Part shown: positions 18,044-26,522 of the stretch, piece after piece
How the letters are laid out: every line of letters starts with the position of its first letter
How positions within the stretch are numbered: position 1 is the stretch's first letter
Origin: Candidatus Rifleibacteriota bacterium
Lineage (GTDB): Bacteria; Riflebacteria; Ozemobacteria; Ozemobacterales; Ozemobacteraceae
NCBI GenBank assembly: GCA_029564115.1
Contig: JAKQQP010000196.1
Span: 1-59,562 of the forward strand
DNA: 59,562 bases
Direction: 5' to 3'
Notes under the pieces: model-generated
The model's database searches: none
Told to the model about the DNA's origin: nothing
What the model saw: only the letters and a program-made list of their open reading frames with translations
Translations under genes and position numbers: made by a program

Positions 18044-18640
18044 TTACTGAATTTTTCTGTGTAGTTCTATTGATTTTGTGACTTTTTCACGTCTGCCTGT
18101 CTTGCTGGTGCGTGGATCGTAGGATGACCCCAGGGCTGTTACTTTAGCTACCTGTCTCACAGATCCATCGGTGGCTGAAGTGTAATAGGTCGAAACTTCG
18201 AGTTCAGTAACTTCATACCCCCATTTGAATTCATCGTCGTCGGGCATGGCAAAGTCGGCACCGCCATCGTTGAGAATGCTTACCGGCAGCTGCCCCGAAT
18301 TGAGATCGGTCATGAAAATATTGCGGGCCTTGGGTGTTTTAGTGCTGGCCGAAAGGTCTGAGGCTACCAGATTGTCGCCGTAAGGGTTAAAAAACGGGCA
18401 AATTCCGCGTATGAGGCTGCCGGCGTCGTAAGCTTCGCGGTGCAGCAGGCGGATTTTCAGGAGAGCCTGCTGAATGCCGCCCATAGCCATATAGTAGGCC
18501 TGGCGCTGGTTGAGATTGGCCAGGCCCTGGCGTCTGGTTTCGGTTCGGGTATAGGCCATCGAAAAGAAATAAACCGAAACAACGAAAACGAACATCAATA
18601 CCAGAGGTATCGCCAGCCCTTTACGTCGCAGATTTTTCAC
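18044..18640 (-). CDS. PilX/GspK-like minor pseudopilin
   Basis: 198 residues. The N-terminus (RRKG then LAIPLVLMFVFVV) looks like a class III prepilin leader followed by the hydrophobic helix. A segment typical of PilX/GspK follows (RQAYYMAMGGIQQALLKIR, residues about 45-63). Glu5 is absent, as in GspK/PilX proteins that cap the pseudopilus tip. The rest is a short globular domain of no clear family. It overlaps the upstream pseudopilin gene by four bases. Confidence 0.75.
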   Translation of the reverse strand: MKNLRRKGLAIPLVLMFVFVVSVYFFSMAYTRTETRRQGLANLNQRQAYYMAMGGIQQALLKIRLLHREAYDAGSLIRGICPFFNPYGDNLVASDLSASTKTPKARNIFMTDLNSGQLPVSILNDGGADFAMPDDDEFKWGYEVTELEVSTYYTSATDGSVRQVAKVTALGSSYDPRTSKTGRREKVTKSIELHRKIQ

Positions 18641-19200
18641 AGCCTTGCCTTTCTGGAAATCAAAATTATCGGGTTTTTCATGAATTCGCTGTCGGAAGTT
18701 CCTTTTGGCTTCCAGTCGACTATAACCTTGACATCACAAAGGTCAAAGTCATTTTTAGAGGCGTCGAGACCTAGTCTATCAACGGTTTCTTTATCAATGG
18801 TCGCGAGATCTCTGGTTTCTGAGAGGATGTCATCTTCGAGTTGCCCGACCGGAGTAGTCTCCACGCCATTGGCACAGGTCGGGTGATAACGAATTACAGG
18901 CTTCACTATGGCCGGCCAGGGGACCGGTTTTACCAGAACCTGATAGCGAATGTCTGTATGCCCGCGTTCTACGATCTGCCAGGTTGGACTGGCTATTTGC
19001 GCGGGATTGTACTCCATTTTCATCAGAATATTGTCCATCATGTCGCAGGCGAACTGCAATGCTTCTGCTTCACTTCTGTCAGATTTTGTTCCGCTGCTGA
19101 CGCCGCTTAACATTCTCACGATCGGCAGAATGGCCATCGACATGATAAGAACGCCAAGCATTATTTCGACAAAGGTTACACCGCGGTGGCGTGCTGTCAT
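18637..19200 (-). CDS. GspI/PilV-like minor pseudopilin
   Basis: 187 residues. A canonical class III leader, RHRG followed by VTFVEIMLGVLIMSMAILP: cleavage after Gly, Glu at mature position 5, then the long hydrophobic helix. The globular part (about 40-187) is unrecognised. Such proteins are processed by a prepilin peptidase and build a type II secretion or type IV pilus fibre. Overlaps its neighbours by four bases on both sides. Confidence 0.82.
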   Translation of the reverse strand: MTARHRGVTFVEIMLGVLIMSMAILPIVRMLSGVSSGTKSDRSEAEALQFACDMMDNILMKMEYNPAQIASPTWQIVERGHTDIRYQVLVKPVPWPAIVKPVIRYHPTCANGVETTPVGQLEDDILSETRDLATIDKETVDRLGLDASKNDFDLCDVKVIVDWKPKGTSDSEFMKNPIILISRKARL

Positions 19201-19931
19201 GGGTGCCCCCCCAGTTTGGTTTTAACTTCGAAGGTGGCTTCGATGGTTTCGGTAACGGTTGAATTCTGGTATCTCGGGTGTCTGGCAGTCAGGCTTATGG
19301 TCAAGATATTGCGGTTTTTTACCGAAAGGTCGTCAGTATCAGCTACTTCCTGGACTGACATGGAAATCTTGCTGATGTTTTCGGATACGACCTGCGTCAG
19401 AGCTGATATTTTATCAGAGAAATCCGCGGGTTGCGCCTCGACGGCTCTACGGTAGATTAGTTTCCCGTTTTCAAGATAGAGGGAGCCTGCGAGTATTTCG
19501 GGACCGATATCGCTTTCACCTGGCAGGTTCGAGCGGCCTGGCCGGCACATATAAAAGTGCAGCAGTTTCTGGTTGGTTATTGTTTCTGTTTCAAAGGGCA
19601 TGGCGGCCGGAAGATACAAAAAATGCTCGCGATCGCCATTGCCGGTATCGAATGACTCTGAACCTTTTTGCGTGACGATCTCGGGGCGGGTTGCCCGTGA
19701 AAGTTCATTGCGAAGAAGGGTCAGGCCGTTGCGCAGCTGCTTGGTAGTGGTGGCAGACCAGTGACCCATTTCCTGGGTTCTGCTGAAAGAAGAAAACAGG
19801 CGGAAAGTAACAAAAAAGAGCATGGCAAGAACAGAGGCGCCAATCATCACTTCGATTAAAGTGATACCTAAACGGTTGCAGCGGGTTTTGCCGGTTTTAT
19901 GCGGCGATGTTGTCAGCTTTCCGTTCATCAA
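19197..19931 (-). CDS. GspJ/PilW-like minor pseudopilin
   Basis: 244 residues. A 22-residue basic leader ends RLG followed by ITLIEVMIGASVLAML, with Glu at mature position 5. The region after the helix (LRNGLTLLRNELSRATRPE) is typical of GspJ/PulJ, where minor pseudopilins I, J and K form the fibre tip. The three genes here match an I-J-K-like set in consecutive coupled order. ATGA overlap with both neighbours. Confidence 0.82.
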   Translation of the reverse strand: MMNGKLTTSPHKTGKTRCNRLGITLIEVMIGASVLAMLFFVTFRLFSSFSRTQEMGHWSATTTKQLRNGLTLLRNELSRATRPEIVTQKGSESFDTGNGDREHFLYLPAAMPFETETITNQKLLHFYMCRPGRSNLPGESDIGPEILAGSLYLENGKLIYRRAVEAQPADFSDKISALTQVVSENISKISMSVQEVADTDDLSVKNRNILTISLTARHPRYQNSTVTETIEATFEVKTKLGGHP

Positions 19932-20950
19932 AGCCCTTTTTCCTTGAGGTATTCCTCCATGGTTTTGCCTTCTTTTTCGAGCTTCTTTTTGAGTTCTTCC
20001 TGGCCGGGCAATTCGCCACGTTTCTGTTTCTCAATGATGGTGGCTTTTATTTCTTCCAGGACAGATTCGCGCTCTTCATCAGAGGTCGCATCTTCAAGTT
20101 TTGAGCGGGCGTCAGAAATTATATCTTCAATCTTTTTCTTGTCTTCTTCGGTTACTTTCTGGCTGCCACTGCCAATGAGTTCTTCGAGATCCTGGCGGGT
20201 AAAATCACCAGCTTCGATTGTATCAAGAAGCTTTTCTTTGTTCGAACGGTTCAAATAATCAAATTTGTGGGTTATGACGAACTCTTCGTTTGAATCGCCA
20301 ACGTAGTCGAGAGCACGCATGTAGACTTCTGCCGCTTTATCTTTTTTATTGGCAATCTCGTAAAGAAAGGCAAGTTGCAGCATCGGTTCTTTTTGCCAGT
20401 CTGTGCCATCGAAGGACTTCTGTAGAGCATCTTCGTAAATCTGCATGATTTCTTCAAGGAGTTTGAAGTTTTTGTAGCGCAGGGGAGGGTTGAGCTTGAA
20501 TGCCTGAAAAACCGTTACAGCCAGCTTTAATTTTTGGTTGCTGTCTTTGTTTTTCTGGTAGATGTCAAATCTGGCCGAGCCGGCACTGTTGAATTTCTCC
20601 TGGAGATCTTTAATTTTCTTTTTGTAGTTTTTCAGCTTATTGTTGTAATCATCGCCCTTATCCGGGGAAGGTCGCGATCTCGAGACTATTTCGAGGTTGT
20701 TTTTAGCTTCGAGATAGTTCTCTTTCATGAACTGGACCTGGCCGAGAATATAGCGATAAACAGCGTTATCCGGTTCAAGTTTGAGAGCTTCGAGCAAACT
20801 GGTTTCAGCGGAATTGAGATCTTTGCCTACAAATGCCGACTCAGCCTTTTTAAAAAAAGCCTCTGCCTCTGGATTCAATGCTGATGCATATGCCAGGCAT
20901 ACCGTCAACAGGCAAAAAAACGATACCACCGCAGCGATGACTCTGTTCAT
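19928..20950 (-). CDS. Secreted TPR protein with charged C-terminal helix, first gene of the pseudopilin operon
   Basis: 340 residues. Signal peptide (1-24, ending ASA-LNP), TPR pairs near 28-90 and 175-220, and a highly charged helical tail (about 255-340, Lys/Glu rich, likely coiled coil). Probably a scaffold for the pseudopilin proteins encoded downstream; this is inference from operon structure. A good promoter lies 33 bases upstream. Confidence 0.85.
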   Translation of the reverse strand: MNRVIAAVVSFFCLLTVCLAYASALNPEAEAFFKKAESAFVGKDLNSAETSLLEALKLEPDNAVYRYILGQVQFMKENYLEAKNNLEIVSRSRPSPDKGDDYNNKLKNYKKKIKDLQEKFNSAGSARFDIYQKNKDSNQKLKLAVTVFQAFKLNPPLRYKNFKLLEEIMQIYEDALQKSFDGTDWQKEPMLQLAFLYEIANKKDKAAEVYMRALDYVGDSNEEFVITHKFDYLNRSNKEKLLDTIEAGDFTRQDLEELIGSGSQKVTEEDKKKIEDIISDARSKLEDATSDEERESVLEEIKATIIEKQKRGELPGQEELKKKLEKEGKTMEEYLKEKGL

Positions 20951-20982
20951 AAAACCCTCGTCGATAATTAATTCATATTTTT

Positions 20983-21011
20983 ATAATATCAGAATACAGT
21001 TAACTTGTCAT
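20983..21011 (-). promoter_or_regulatory. Promoter of the TPR/pseudopilin operon
   Basis: On minus: ATGACA, 17-base spacer, TATTAT; five of six bases match in each box. It reads into the TPR gene starting at 20950 and drives five genes with four-base overlaps or an 11-base gap. Confidence 0.7.
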
Positions 21012-21014
21012 TAA

Positions 21015-21023
21015 TGCTATCAT
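21015..21023 (+). promoter_or_regulatory. Extended -10 before a nine-codon leader peptide and the receptor gene
   Basis: On plus: TGCTATCAT, an extended -10 with no clear -35. Seven bases later (21030) an ATG opens a nine-codon frame (MQLLRTDPK) whose TGA overlaps the ATG of the next gene (ATGA at 21056), which would allow translational coupling. A small possible leader; unproven. Confidence 0.4.
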
Positions 21024-21055
21024 GCGTTAATGCAACTTCTCAGGACAGATCCAAA

Positions 21056-23113
21056 ATGAACAAAAGAAAAAGGGAAGAAACGACGCCGGCATTTTTTGGG
21101 GGGCTGGTTGTCGTGGTGATATTGCCTGCTTTGCTGCTATTTACGGTTTTGCATACCGTTTCAAGCGATCTTGATGAAAGTTTTTCTCATGATTTGCGAC
21201 GTCGCATGCAGAAAGATCTTGCCAGAATGCGTGGCGAGCTCGACCCTGTGGCATTCATTCAGAGAAGATTGAATCTGGCGTGCGGCCTCATGTCTGAAGG
21301 CAGGGTGAACTCCGAGAGTCTTGGCAGGCGTCTGCAGATTTTAAAAAGACAAGGGCTGGGTTTTGTAAACTTCAGATTTTTTGACGATCGTCAACGTTTG
21401 ATCTCTGTTGATGGCGAGTCTGAAAATTTTCGGGCCATACTCGAGCGGATTTATGCGGCTCTCTATCAGTCTGTGTCACAAAATGACAATAGTCTTTTAA
21501 CCCGCTATCGAAGTATGTTCGATGTTTTTATGGGCTCTGTCAACCCCGTAGTGGTGGCAGCCGAAAGATCTGCTTTGATAAAAATTCTCATAAAGGGCAG
21601 GCCGGGTTTCTTTTATTGGAACCTTTTTTATTCGCCTGCCGGTGACGGCAGTGTTACTGGTGGAATCGCGGCCTGGTTTCTGCAGGAAAACATCCCGGTA
21701 AACCTGGCAGAAAAGCAGCTTCTTCCCGATTTTTCAGATGAAAAGTTCGGGTTGGTAGCCGGTGTAATCGATCTGTCGAATGCCGGTCTATCTTTTCCGG
21801 ATAATTTGCCTGCCGCGATCATGCCTGGCGGAATTAATTCTCTGAAGCAGATAGTAAGACAGATGCAGGAAGATTCATCTTACGAAAAGCTGTATTCAGA
21901 TAGGTATATCTTTACTGTCCCGCTTTCTGGCAGGCGGGTGTTATATATTTTCGGCAGGACTCTCAGCTCGTTGTCTTTGTTCGATCTTTTGCTGAAGCTC
22001 AGTTTCCTGGTAATTGTGCCTTATGCTCTTAAATATTGTCTGATGGCGCGGGCAGGGGGAGGGGATTGGGCAAAGATTCTTGAAACTCGCCCTGGCGGGT
22101 TTACATTCTTCATGGTGTTGCTTCCGATTGCAGTTTTCGGCATGATATGGTTGAGTTATATCGATCTTTATGGCAAAAACCTTGTGCAGCACGCTCGAGA
22201 AAGAATTTCACGCCGTCTCGAGGCTCTCGAAGAAAATTATGCTGTGGCAATAGAAGGTCTCGCAGAGGACTACCGCCGCCTGCCGGTCGTCTATAACCTG
22301 AAAAACAAAGATTTTAATCATATTACACAAGCTTTTCCAACTCTCCAGAGGGAGGAGCGTCTACAGCGAATTTACGTTTTGAACCGCAAGGGCAGACTTC
22401 TTCTGTCGTTGCCTGAAACAAACGCTCCTGACGGCGATCTCGTCGCCAGGCTTATGTCTGCCGTAGCCCGCAAACTTTTTATCTCCAGGTTTGGTAGCGA
22501 GCAGAGCTGGAAAGATAAAATGAACGATGTAATGCTCGAATCCGTTGCGGCGAATTTTGCCGATCTTCTTGGCGATATAACCTCAGAGCTTTTCAAGCCA
22601 TTTGAGAATCTGGATCAGATCGGGGCGCTGAATCTTGCCGGTCGGCGGGTGCATGTATTTTCGACTTTCATCGACACCGACGATCCGGAGGAGCCTTTGC
22701 TGATGATAATCTGGCAGGATGTCGATGCGCACGCCAGGAGGTATCTCAGAAATCAGATTGCAGACAATATTTCATCATCCGAGGCCAGGCAACCTGTTCG
22801 CCTCGGGATGGTTAACGTCGAATCCGGTGAGCTGCCATTCCCGGTAGAGCTGGCTAAATACCCTTTTGTTAAGCAGATGATTGAACATGCCTGGGCCACC
22901 CGCCTGCTCCAGTTTTCTGTCGAAGAAATCGCGGGAAACGATCATTTTGTAGCTGTGGCACCCATCGCGAAAATACCGGGGCATGCAATTGTTGCAACAA
23001 TGTCCGCAGCAGAAAAAAGGCGTGAAACAAAAAAACTTTATTTTGTGATGTTCATGGCTGTTGGTGTTTGTTTGATTTTGCCTTTCTGGGCTGGGCGGCG
23101 TTTTGGCCGCTGA
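21056..23113 (+). CDS. Tandem-sensor membrane protein without an output domain
   Basis: 685 residues. Four membrane helices near 13-35, 310-330, 347-371 and 660-680 enclose two large extracytoplasmic regions (about 36-310 and 372-660). Their spacing is that of Cache-like sensor domains, with helical segments right after helices 1 and 3. The chain stops seven residues after the last helix, so no HAMP, kinase, methyl-accepting, cyclase or phosphatase domain follows. No other frame downstream continues it, so loss of an output domain is possible but not shown. The start at 21056 follows CAGGA by ten bases. Family not recognised. Confidence 0.82.
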   Translation: MNKRKREETTPAFFGGLVVVVILPALLLFTVLHTVSSDLDESFSHDLRRRMQKDLARMRGELDPVAFIQRRLNLACGLMSEGRVNSESLGRRLQILKRQGLGFVNFRFFDDRQRLISVDGESENFRAILERIYAALYQSVSQNDNSLLTRYRSMFDVFMGSVNPVVVAAERSALIKILIKGRPGFFYWNLFYSPAGDGSVTGGIAAWFLQENIPVNLAEKQLLPDFSDEKFGLVAGVIDLSNAGLSFPDNLPAAIMPGGINSLKQIVRQMQEDSSYEKLYSDRYIFTVPLSGRRVLYIFGRTLSSLSLFDLLLKLSFLVIVPYALKYCLMARAGGGDWAKILETRPGGFTFFMVLLPIAVFGMIWLSYIDLYGKNLVQHARERISRRLEALEENYAVAIEGLAEDYRRLPVVYNLKNKDFNHITQAFPTLQREERLQRIYVLNRKGRLLLSLPETNAPDGDLVARLMSAVARKLFISRFGSEQSWKDKMNDVMLESVAANFADLLGDITSELFKPFENLDQIGALNLAGRRVHVFSTFIDTDDPEEPLLMIIWQDVDAHARRYLRNQIADNISSSEARQPVRLGMVNVESGELPFPVELAKYPFVKQMIEHAWATRLLQFSVEEIAGNDHFVAVAPIAKIPGHAIVATMSAAEKRRETKKLYFVMFMAVGVCLILPFWAGRRFGR

Positions 23114-23137
23114 AACCGCCTTTATTGGCGGGTTTTC
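23112..23137 (+). terminator. Probable intrinsic terminator
   Basis: AAACCGCC, loop TTTATT, GGCGGGTTTTC: a short GC stem with one bulge and a T-rich tail, right at the stop of the receptor gene. Confidence 0.55.
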
Positions 23138-23155
23138 TGATTTCCGCGTCACTAC

Positions 23156-23184
23156 TTGACTTTTAGCTGCATTCGTAATAATAT
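23156..23184 (+). promoter_or_regulatory. Candidate promoter of dnaG-rpoD
   Basis: On plus: TTGACT, 17-base spacer, TAATAT. It lies 45 bases before the TTG start of dnaG and after the terminator of the previous gene. Confidence 0.6.
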
Positions 23185-23228
23185 CAAAAATTCGGCTTAG
23201 GTCATGTACGTCTCAGCAGGGGTTTTTC

Positions 23229-25001
23229 TTGGGCTTTATTTCGAGCGAAATTATTGCATTGATTCGCGAGAGAACCGATATCGTTCAGATAATCGGCGAG
23301 CATGTACGACTGATTCCTTCCGGCAACAGGTATAAAGCTCTTTGCCCTTTTCATAAAGAAAAAACACCAAGCTTCAATGTAACTCCCGACAAACAGATCT
23401 TTCACTGCTTCGGCTGCGGAAAAGGCGGCGATGTTTTTGCTTTTCTGATGGAACTGGAACACATGACCTTCCCTGAAGTGGTCAAATTTCTGGCTGAACG
23501 CGAGAATATTGAAATCCCCAAAGAAAACGATCCTGATGCTGACCGCCGGGGCGACCTCTACAATTATCTCGACAGGGCCGCAAAATTTTTTGAGACCTGC
23601 CTGCACGACAGTTCCTCAGGGAGCCTGGCCCGTGAATATTTAAAAAAGCGCAAGATTACGACGGAGACAGCCAGAAAGTTTCGCATTGGTTTTGCTCCGA
23701 ACTCCTGGGATTCAATCGCGAGCAGGTTTGGCAAGACCTCCGAAGATCTTGTCGGTCTCGAAAAGGCCGGTTTAGTCAAGCCGCGCAATCAGGGCGAGGG
23801 CTACTACGATGTTTTTCGCAATCGCCTGATGATACCGATATTAGATATACATGGCCGGGTGGCTGGGTTTGGTGGCCGGGTCCTGTCGGCTGAAGACGAG
23901 CCTAAATACCTGAACAGTGCTGAAAGCGAAACCTTCAACAAACGGAAAATGCTCTTTAATTTTCGTGAGGCTGTTCCGGCCGCCCGTCGTTCCAACTCTG
24001 TCATTGTTGTCGAGGGCTATCTCGATGCCATCAGCCTTTTTCAGCATGGCATCAAAAATGTTGTCGCCACTCTTGGCACCGCAATTTCTGCGGATCAGAT
24101 ATATATGCTGGCAAGAAATTGCGAAGTGGTCTATCTCTGTTATGACGCTGATGCAGCCGGGCAAAAGGCAACTTTGCGCGCCATTTCCCTGCAGAAGGAT
24201 TCGCCGGTGAATGCCAGAGTGGTCTCGTTTCCCGACCCTTCAGACGACCCCGACAGCTATGTCAGCCGTGAAGGCGCAGAAAGCTTTAAAAAACTGCTTG
24301 AAAAAGCAAACGATATATATACCTTTCTCATTGAGACTCATACCCGTGGTTTGAAGCCTCCCATCGAGATTCCCGTCAAGGAAAAACTCATCCAGGAATT
24401 CAAGGAGCTGGTTCCGGCTATTCACAGTTCAATTGCGAGAAGTGAAGTGATTCGAAAGATCTCGAAACTGCTGGATATGGACCAACACGTCCTGGAGAAG
24501 GAATTTGAGGGCAGAGAGGCGCCGCGCTCTGACGAAACTCAGAAGAAAAGGACATTTGTATCACCAAGACTGAACGCCGAAATTCAGAGACAGGAGTGGG
24601 TGCTTAAACATCTGCTTGAGCATCCTGAAGAACTCGATCGAGTAAGGGCGCTATTAGGACCCGGCGATTTTTCCGACCCCCGCTTACGACAGATATTTGA
24701 AGCTATCAGCTTTCAACAGGAAGCGGCCGGCGGTTCGCTTAAACCAGCCGAAATTCTAGCAGCTCTTGACGACCCGACTCTGATTTCTCGGCTCAGCGAG
24801 TTGATTACCACTCTCGAAGACCGGCCTCCCGAGCCATTTATGGATTGCGTTAAGGGGCTGGTTAAAAGCAGGCTGGATGCGGAACTTAAACTTCTGCAAC
24901 AGCAGATTCGAGAGGCTGAACGCAGTGGCGATGATGCGGTAATTGCCCGTGTCAGCATGGAACAGCTTGAACTGAAACGGAAAATGGAATTGCTGTATTG
25001 A
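23229..25001 (+). CDS. dnaG: DNA primase
   Basis: 590 residues. The N-terminal zinc-binding domain has CPFHKEKTPSF and CFGCGKGGD (about 38-68). The catalytic core carries the TOPRIM motifs VEGYLDAISLF and CYDADAAGQKA (about 260-315). The C-terminal helical part (about 455-590) should bind the DnaB helicase. It makes RNA primers for replication. The start is TTG at 23229 with AGGGG six bases before it; the next ATG would cut into the zinc domain. It is followed by rpoD after 24 bases, the classic macromolecular synthesis order. Confidence 0.98.
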   Translation: MGFISSEIIALIRERTDIVQIIGEHVRLIPSGNRYKALCPFHKEKTPSFNVTPDKQIFHCFGCGKGGDVFAFLMELEHMTFPEVVKFLAERENIEIPKENDPDADRRGDLYNYLDRAAKFFETCLHDSSSGSLAREYLKKRKITTETARKFRIGFAPNSWDSIASRFGKTSEDLVGLEKAGLVKPRNQGEGYYDVFRNRLMIPILDIHGRVAGFGGRVLSAEDEPKYLNSAESETFNKRKMLFNFREAVPAARRSNSVIVVEGYLDAISLFQHGIKNVVATLGTAISADQIYMLARNCEVVYLCYDADAAGQKATLRAISLQKDSPVNARVVSFPDPSDDPDSYVSREGAESFKKLLEKANDIYTFLIETHTRGLKPPIEIPVKEKLIQEFKELVPAIHSSIARSEVIRKISKLLDMDQHVLEKEFEGREAPRSDETQKKRTFVSPRLNAEIQRQEWVLKHLLEHPEELDRVRALLGPGDFSDPRLRQIFEAISFQQEAAGGSLKPAEILAALDDPTLISRLSELITTLEDRPPEPFMDCVKGLVKSRLDAELKLLQQQIREAERSGDDAVIARVSMEQLELKRKMELLY

Positions 25002-25025
25002 TTCACTCCAGAACGAGGGAAAACT

Positions 25026-26162
25026 ATGACAACAGAGCAGGCAACACAAGCCAAAAGTAAAGTTGCTAACAAGAAGGCCGAGCCCCGGACTATCGAAGAT
25101 ATCCGGGCTGAGCTTATAGAAATAGGGACCCGGCAGGGGTATCTCTCTTACCAGGAGATCAACAGGGTGTTGCCTGATGGTCTGCCTACCGAGGTTTTCG
25201 AAGAAGTCATCAACGAGCTCATGGACAAGAACGTAGAGCTGGTGGATGACGACGAAGTTCGTCTCGATAAAAAACTTCCGGTCGCAGAAGACAAAAAGGA
25301 AGAAGAAGATAAGCAACAACAGGACTTTGACGACATAGATGATTCTGTGCGCGTCTATCTGCGTGAAATCGGCAAAATCAGACTTTTGACAATGCAGGAA
25401 GAAGTTACGCTTGCCAAGCGCATCGAGCATGGCGACCAGGAAGCCCAGCGCAAGCTTATCGAAGCCAACCTGCGTCTGGTCGTTTCCGTTGCCAAAAAGT
25501 ATACCAAGCGTGGCCTGTTGTTTCTCGACCTTATCCAGGAAGGCAATCAAGGCCTGATTCGTGCCGTAGAAAAATTTAAATACCGCAAAGGCTATAAGTT
25601 TTCTACTTACGCCATCTGGTGGATCAGACAGGCTATTACTCGCGCCATTGCTGACCAGGCCAGAACTATTCGTATCCCGGTACATATGGTTGAAACGATC
25701 AACAAGTTGCGCAAAGCTTCGCGCAAACTCGTTCAAAAACTCGGTCGCGACCCGGCGGTCGAAGAACTGGCGGTTGAAGTAGGTCTGCCCGTCGAAAAAG
25801 TTAAGAATATCATGAAAACCGCCATGGATCCGATTTCTTTAGAGACTCCGATCAATGGCGAAGAAGATTCGCATCTGGGCGATTTTGTCGAAGACAAATC
25901 GGCTTTGCCGCCTGCAGAGACCGCATTCAATCTTATTTTGAAAGAGCAGATAAATAAGGTTTTGGCGACCCTCACCGAAAGAGAATCACGGGTTATCAAA
26001 TACCGCTTTGGGCTTGAAGACGGTTGGCAGAGAACTCTTGAAGAAGTTGGTCAAAAATTTGGCGTTACGCGCGAACGCATTCGCCAGATCGAGGCAAAAG
26101 CGCTTCGCAAGCTGCGCCACCCCAGTCGGTCAAAAAAGTTAAAAGAATTTTACATGGAATAG
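25026..26162 (+). CDS. rpoD: Primary sigma factor RpoD (SigA type)
   Basis: 378 residues, close to SigA of Gram-positive bacteria and without the long insertion of E. coli sigma-70. Region 1.1 (about 20-80), 1.2 with [14 protein letters not shown] (about 100-115), region 2 with the melting and -10 reading segment [18 protein letters not shown], region 3, and region 4 with the -35 reading helix [19 protein letters not shown] near the end. It directs RNA polymerase to the TTGACA/TATAAT promoters seen throughout the window. Confidence 0.98.
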   Translation: MTTEQATQAKSKVANKKAEPRTIEDIRAELIEIGTRQGYLSYQEINRVLPDGLPTEVFEEVINELMDKNVELVDDDEVRLDKKLPVAEDKKEEEDKQQQDFDDIDDSVRVYLREIGKIRLLTMQEEVTLAKRIEHGDQEAQRKLIEANLRLVVSVAKKYTKRGLLFLDLIQEGNQGLIRAVEKFKYRKGYKFSTYAIWWIRQAITRAIADQARTIRIPVHMVETINKLRKASRKLVQKLGRDPAVEELAVEVGLPVEKVKNIMKTAMDPISLETPINGEEDSHLGDFVEDKSALPPAETAFNLILKEQINKVLATLTERESRVIKYRFGLEDGWQRTLEEVGQKFGVTRERIRQIEAKALRKLRHPSRSKKLKEFYME

Positions 26163-26172
26163 AAAAAAATGC

Positions 26173-26201
26173 TTGCATCGTAAAATACTATGTGATAAGA
26201 T
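26173..26201 (+). promoter_or_regulatory. Candidate promoter of the tRNA pair
   Basis: On plus: TTGCAT, 17-base spacer, TAAGAT, followed by a mixed discriminator region. The start would fall near 26208, eight bases before the first tRNA. Confidence 0.5.
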
Positions 26202-26215
26202 GTTCTTCGCGTCGC

Positions 26216-26289
26216 GGGCCTATAGCTCAGTTGGTTAGAGCCTCCGGCTCATAACCGGATTGTCGCAGGTTCAAGTCCTGCTGGGCCCA
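26216..26289 (+). tRNA. tRNA with CAU anticodon, probably tRNA-Ile2 (lysidine type)
   Basis: A full cloverleaf: 7-bp acceptor (GGGCCTA with TGGGCCC, one G-T pair), D arm GCTC/GAGC, anticodon stem TCCGG/CCGGA with loop CTCATAA, T arm with TTCAAGT. Discriminator A; CCA is not encoded. CAU could be elongator Met, but the GGGCC acceptor stem and the CGG-CTCATAA-CCG arm resemble tRNA-Ile2, which reads AUA after lysidine modification by TilS. The identity is a judgement; the tRNA itself is certain. Confidence 0.9.
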
Positions 26290-26311
26290 ATGCTCGCGAA
26301 TATGTTTGTCA

Positions 26312-26384
26312 GCCCCCTTCGTCTAGGGGCCCAGGACACAGCCCTTTCAAGGCTGCGACGAGGGTTCGAATCCCTCAGGGGGCG
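26312..26384 (+). tRNA. tRNA-Glu (UUC anticodon)
   Basis: Acceptor GCCCCCT with AGGGGGC, anticodon arm CAGCC-CTTTCAA-GGCTG (anticodon TTC), T arm GAGGG-TTCGAAT-CCCTC, discriminator G. CCA is not encoded. It lies 22 bases after the CAU tRNA and is followed by a terminator, so the two are one transcript. Confidence 0.96.
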
Positions 26385-26386
26385 TG

Positions 26387-26425
26387 CAGAAAACCGGCAG
26401 AGATTTTATCTCTGCCGGTTTTCTG
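26387..26425 (+). terminator. Intrinsic terminator after the tRNA pair
   Basis: A 17-bp perfect stem (26387-26403 with 26409-26425, loop TTTTA) whose 3' arm itself contains TTTTCTG. It ends the tRNA transcript two bases after tRNA-Glu. Confidence 0.85.
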
Positions 26426-26455
26426 TATAGAAAAGAAATTTACGGCGCTTGTTTC

Positions 26456-26484
26456 TTGCGGGTATTTTTATTTGGTGTTAGAAT
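26456..26484 (+). promoter_or_regulatory. Candidate promoter of the M4-type protease gene
   Basis: On plus: TTGCGG, 17-base spacer, TAGAAT (five of six), then an A-rich stretch and GGAGG just before the ATG at 26523. Confidence 0.5.
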
Positions 26485-26522
26485 TAAAAAATCCGTTATC
26501 AAACTTGGAGGATTAAGACCCC

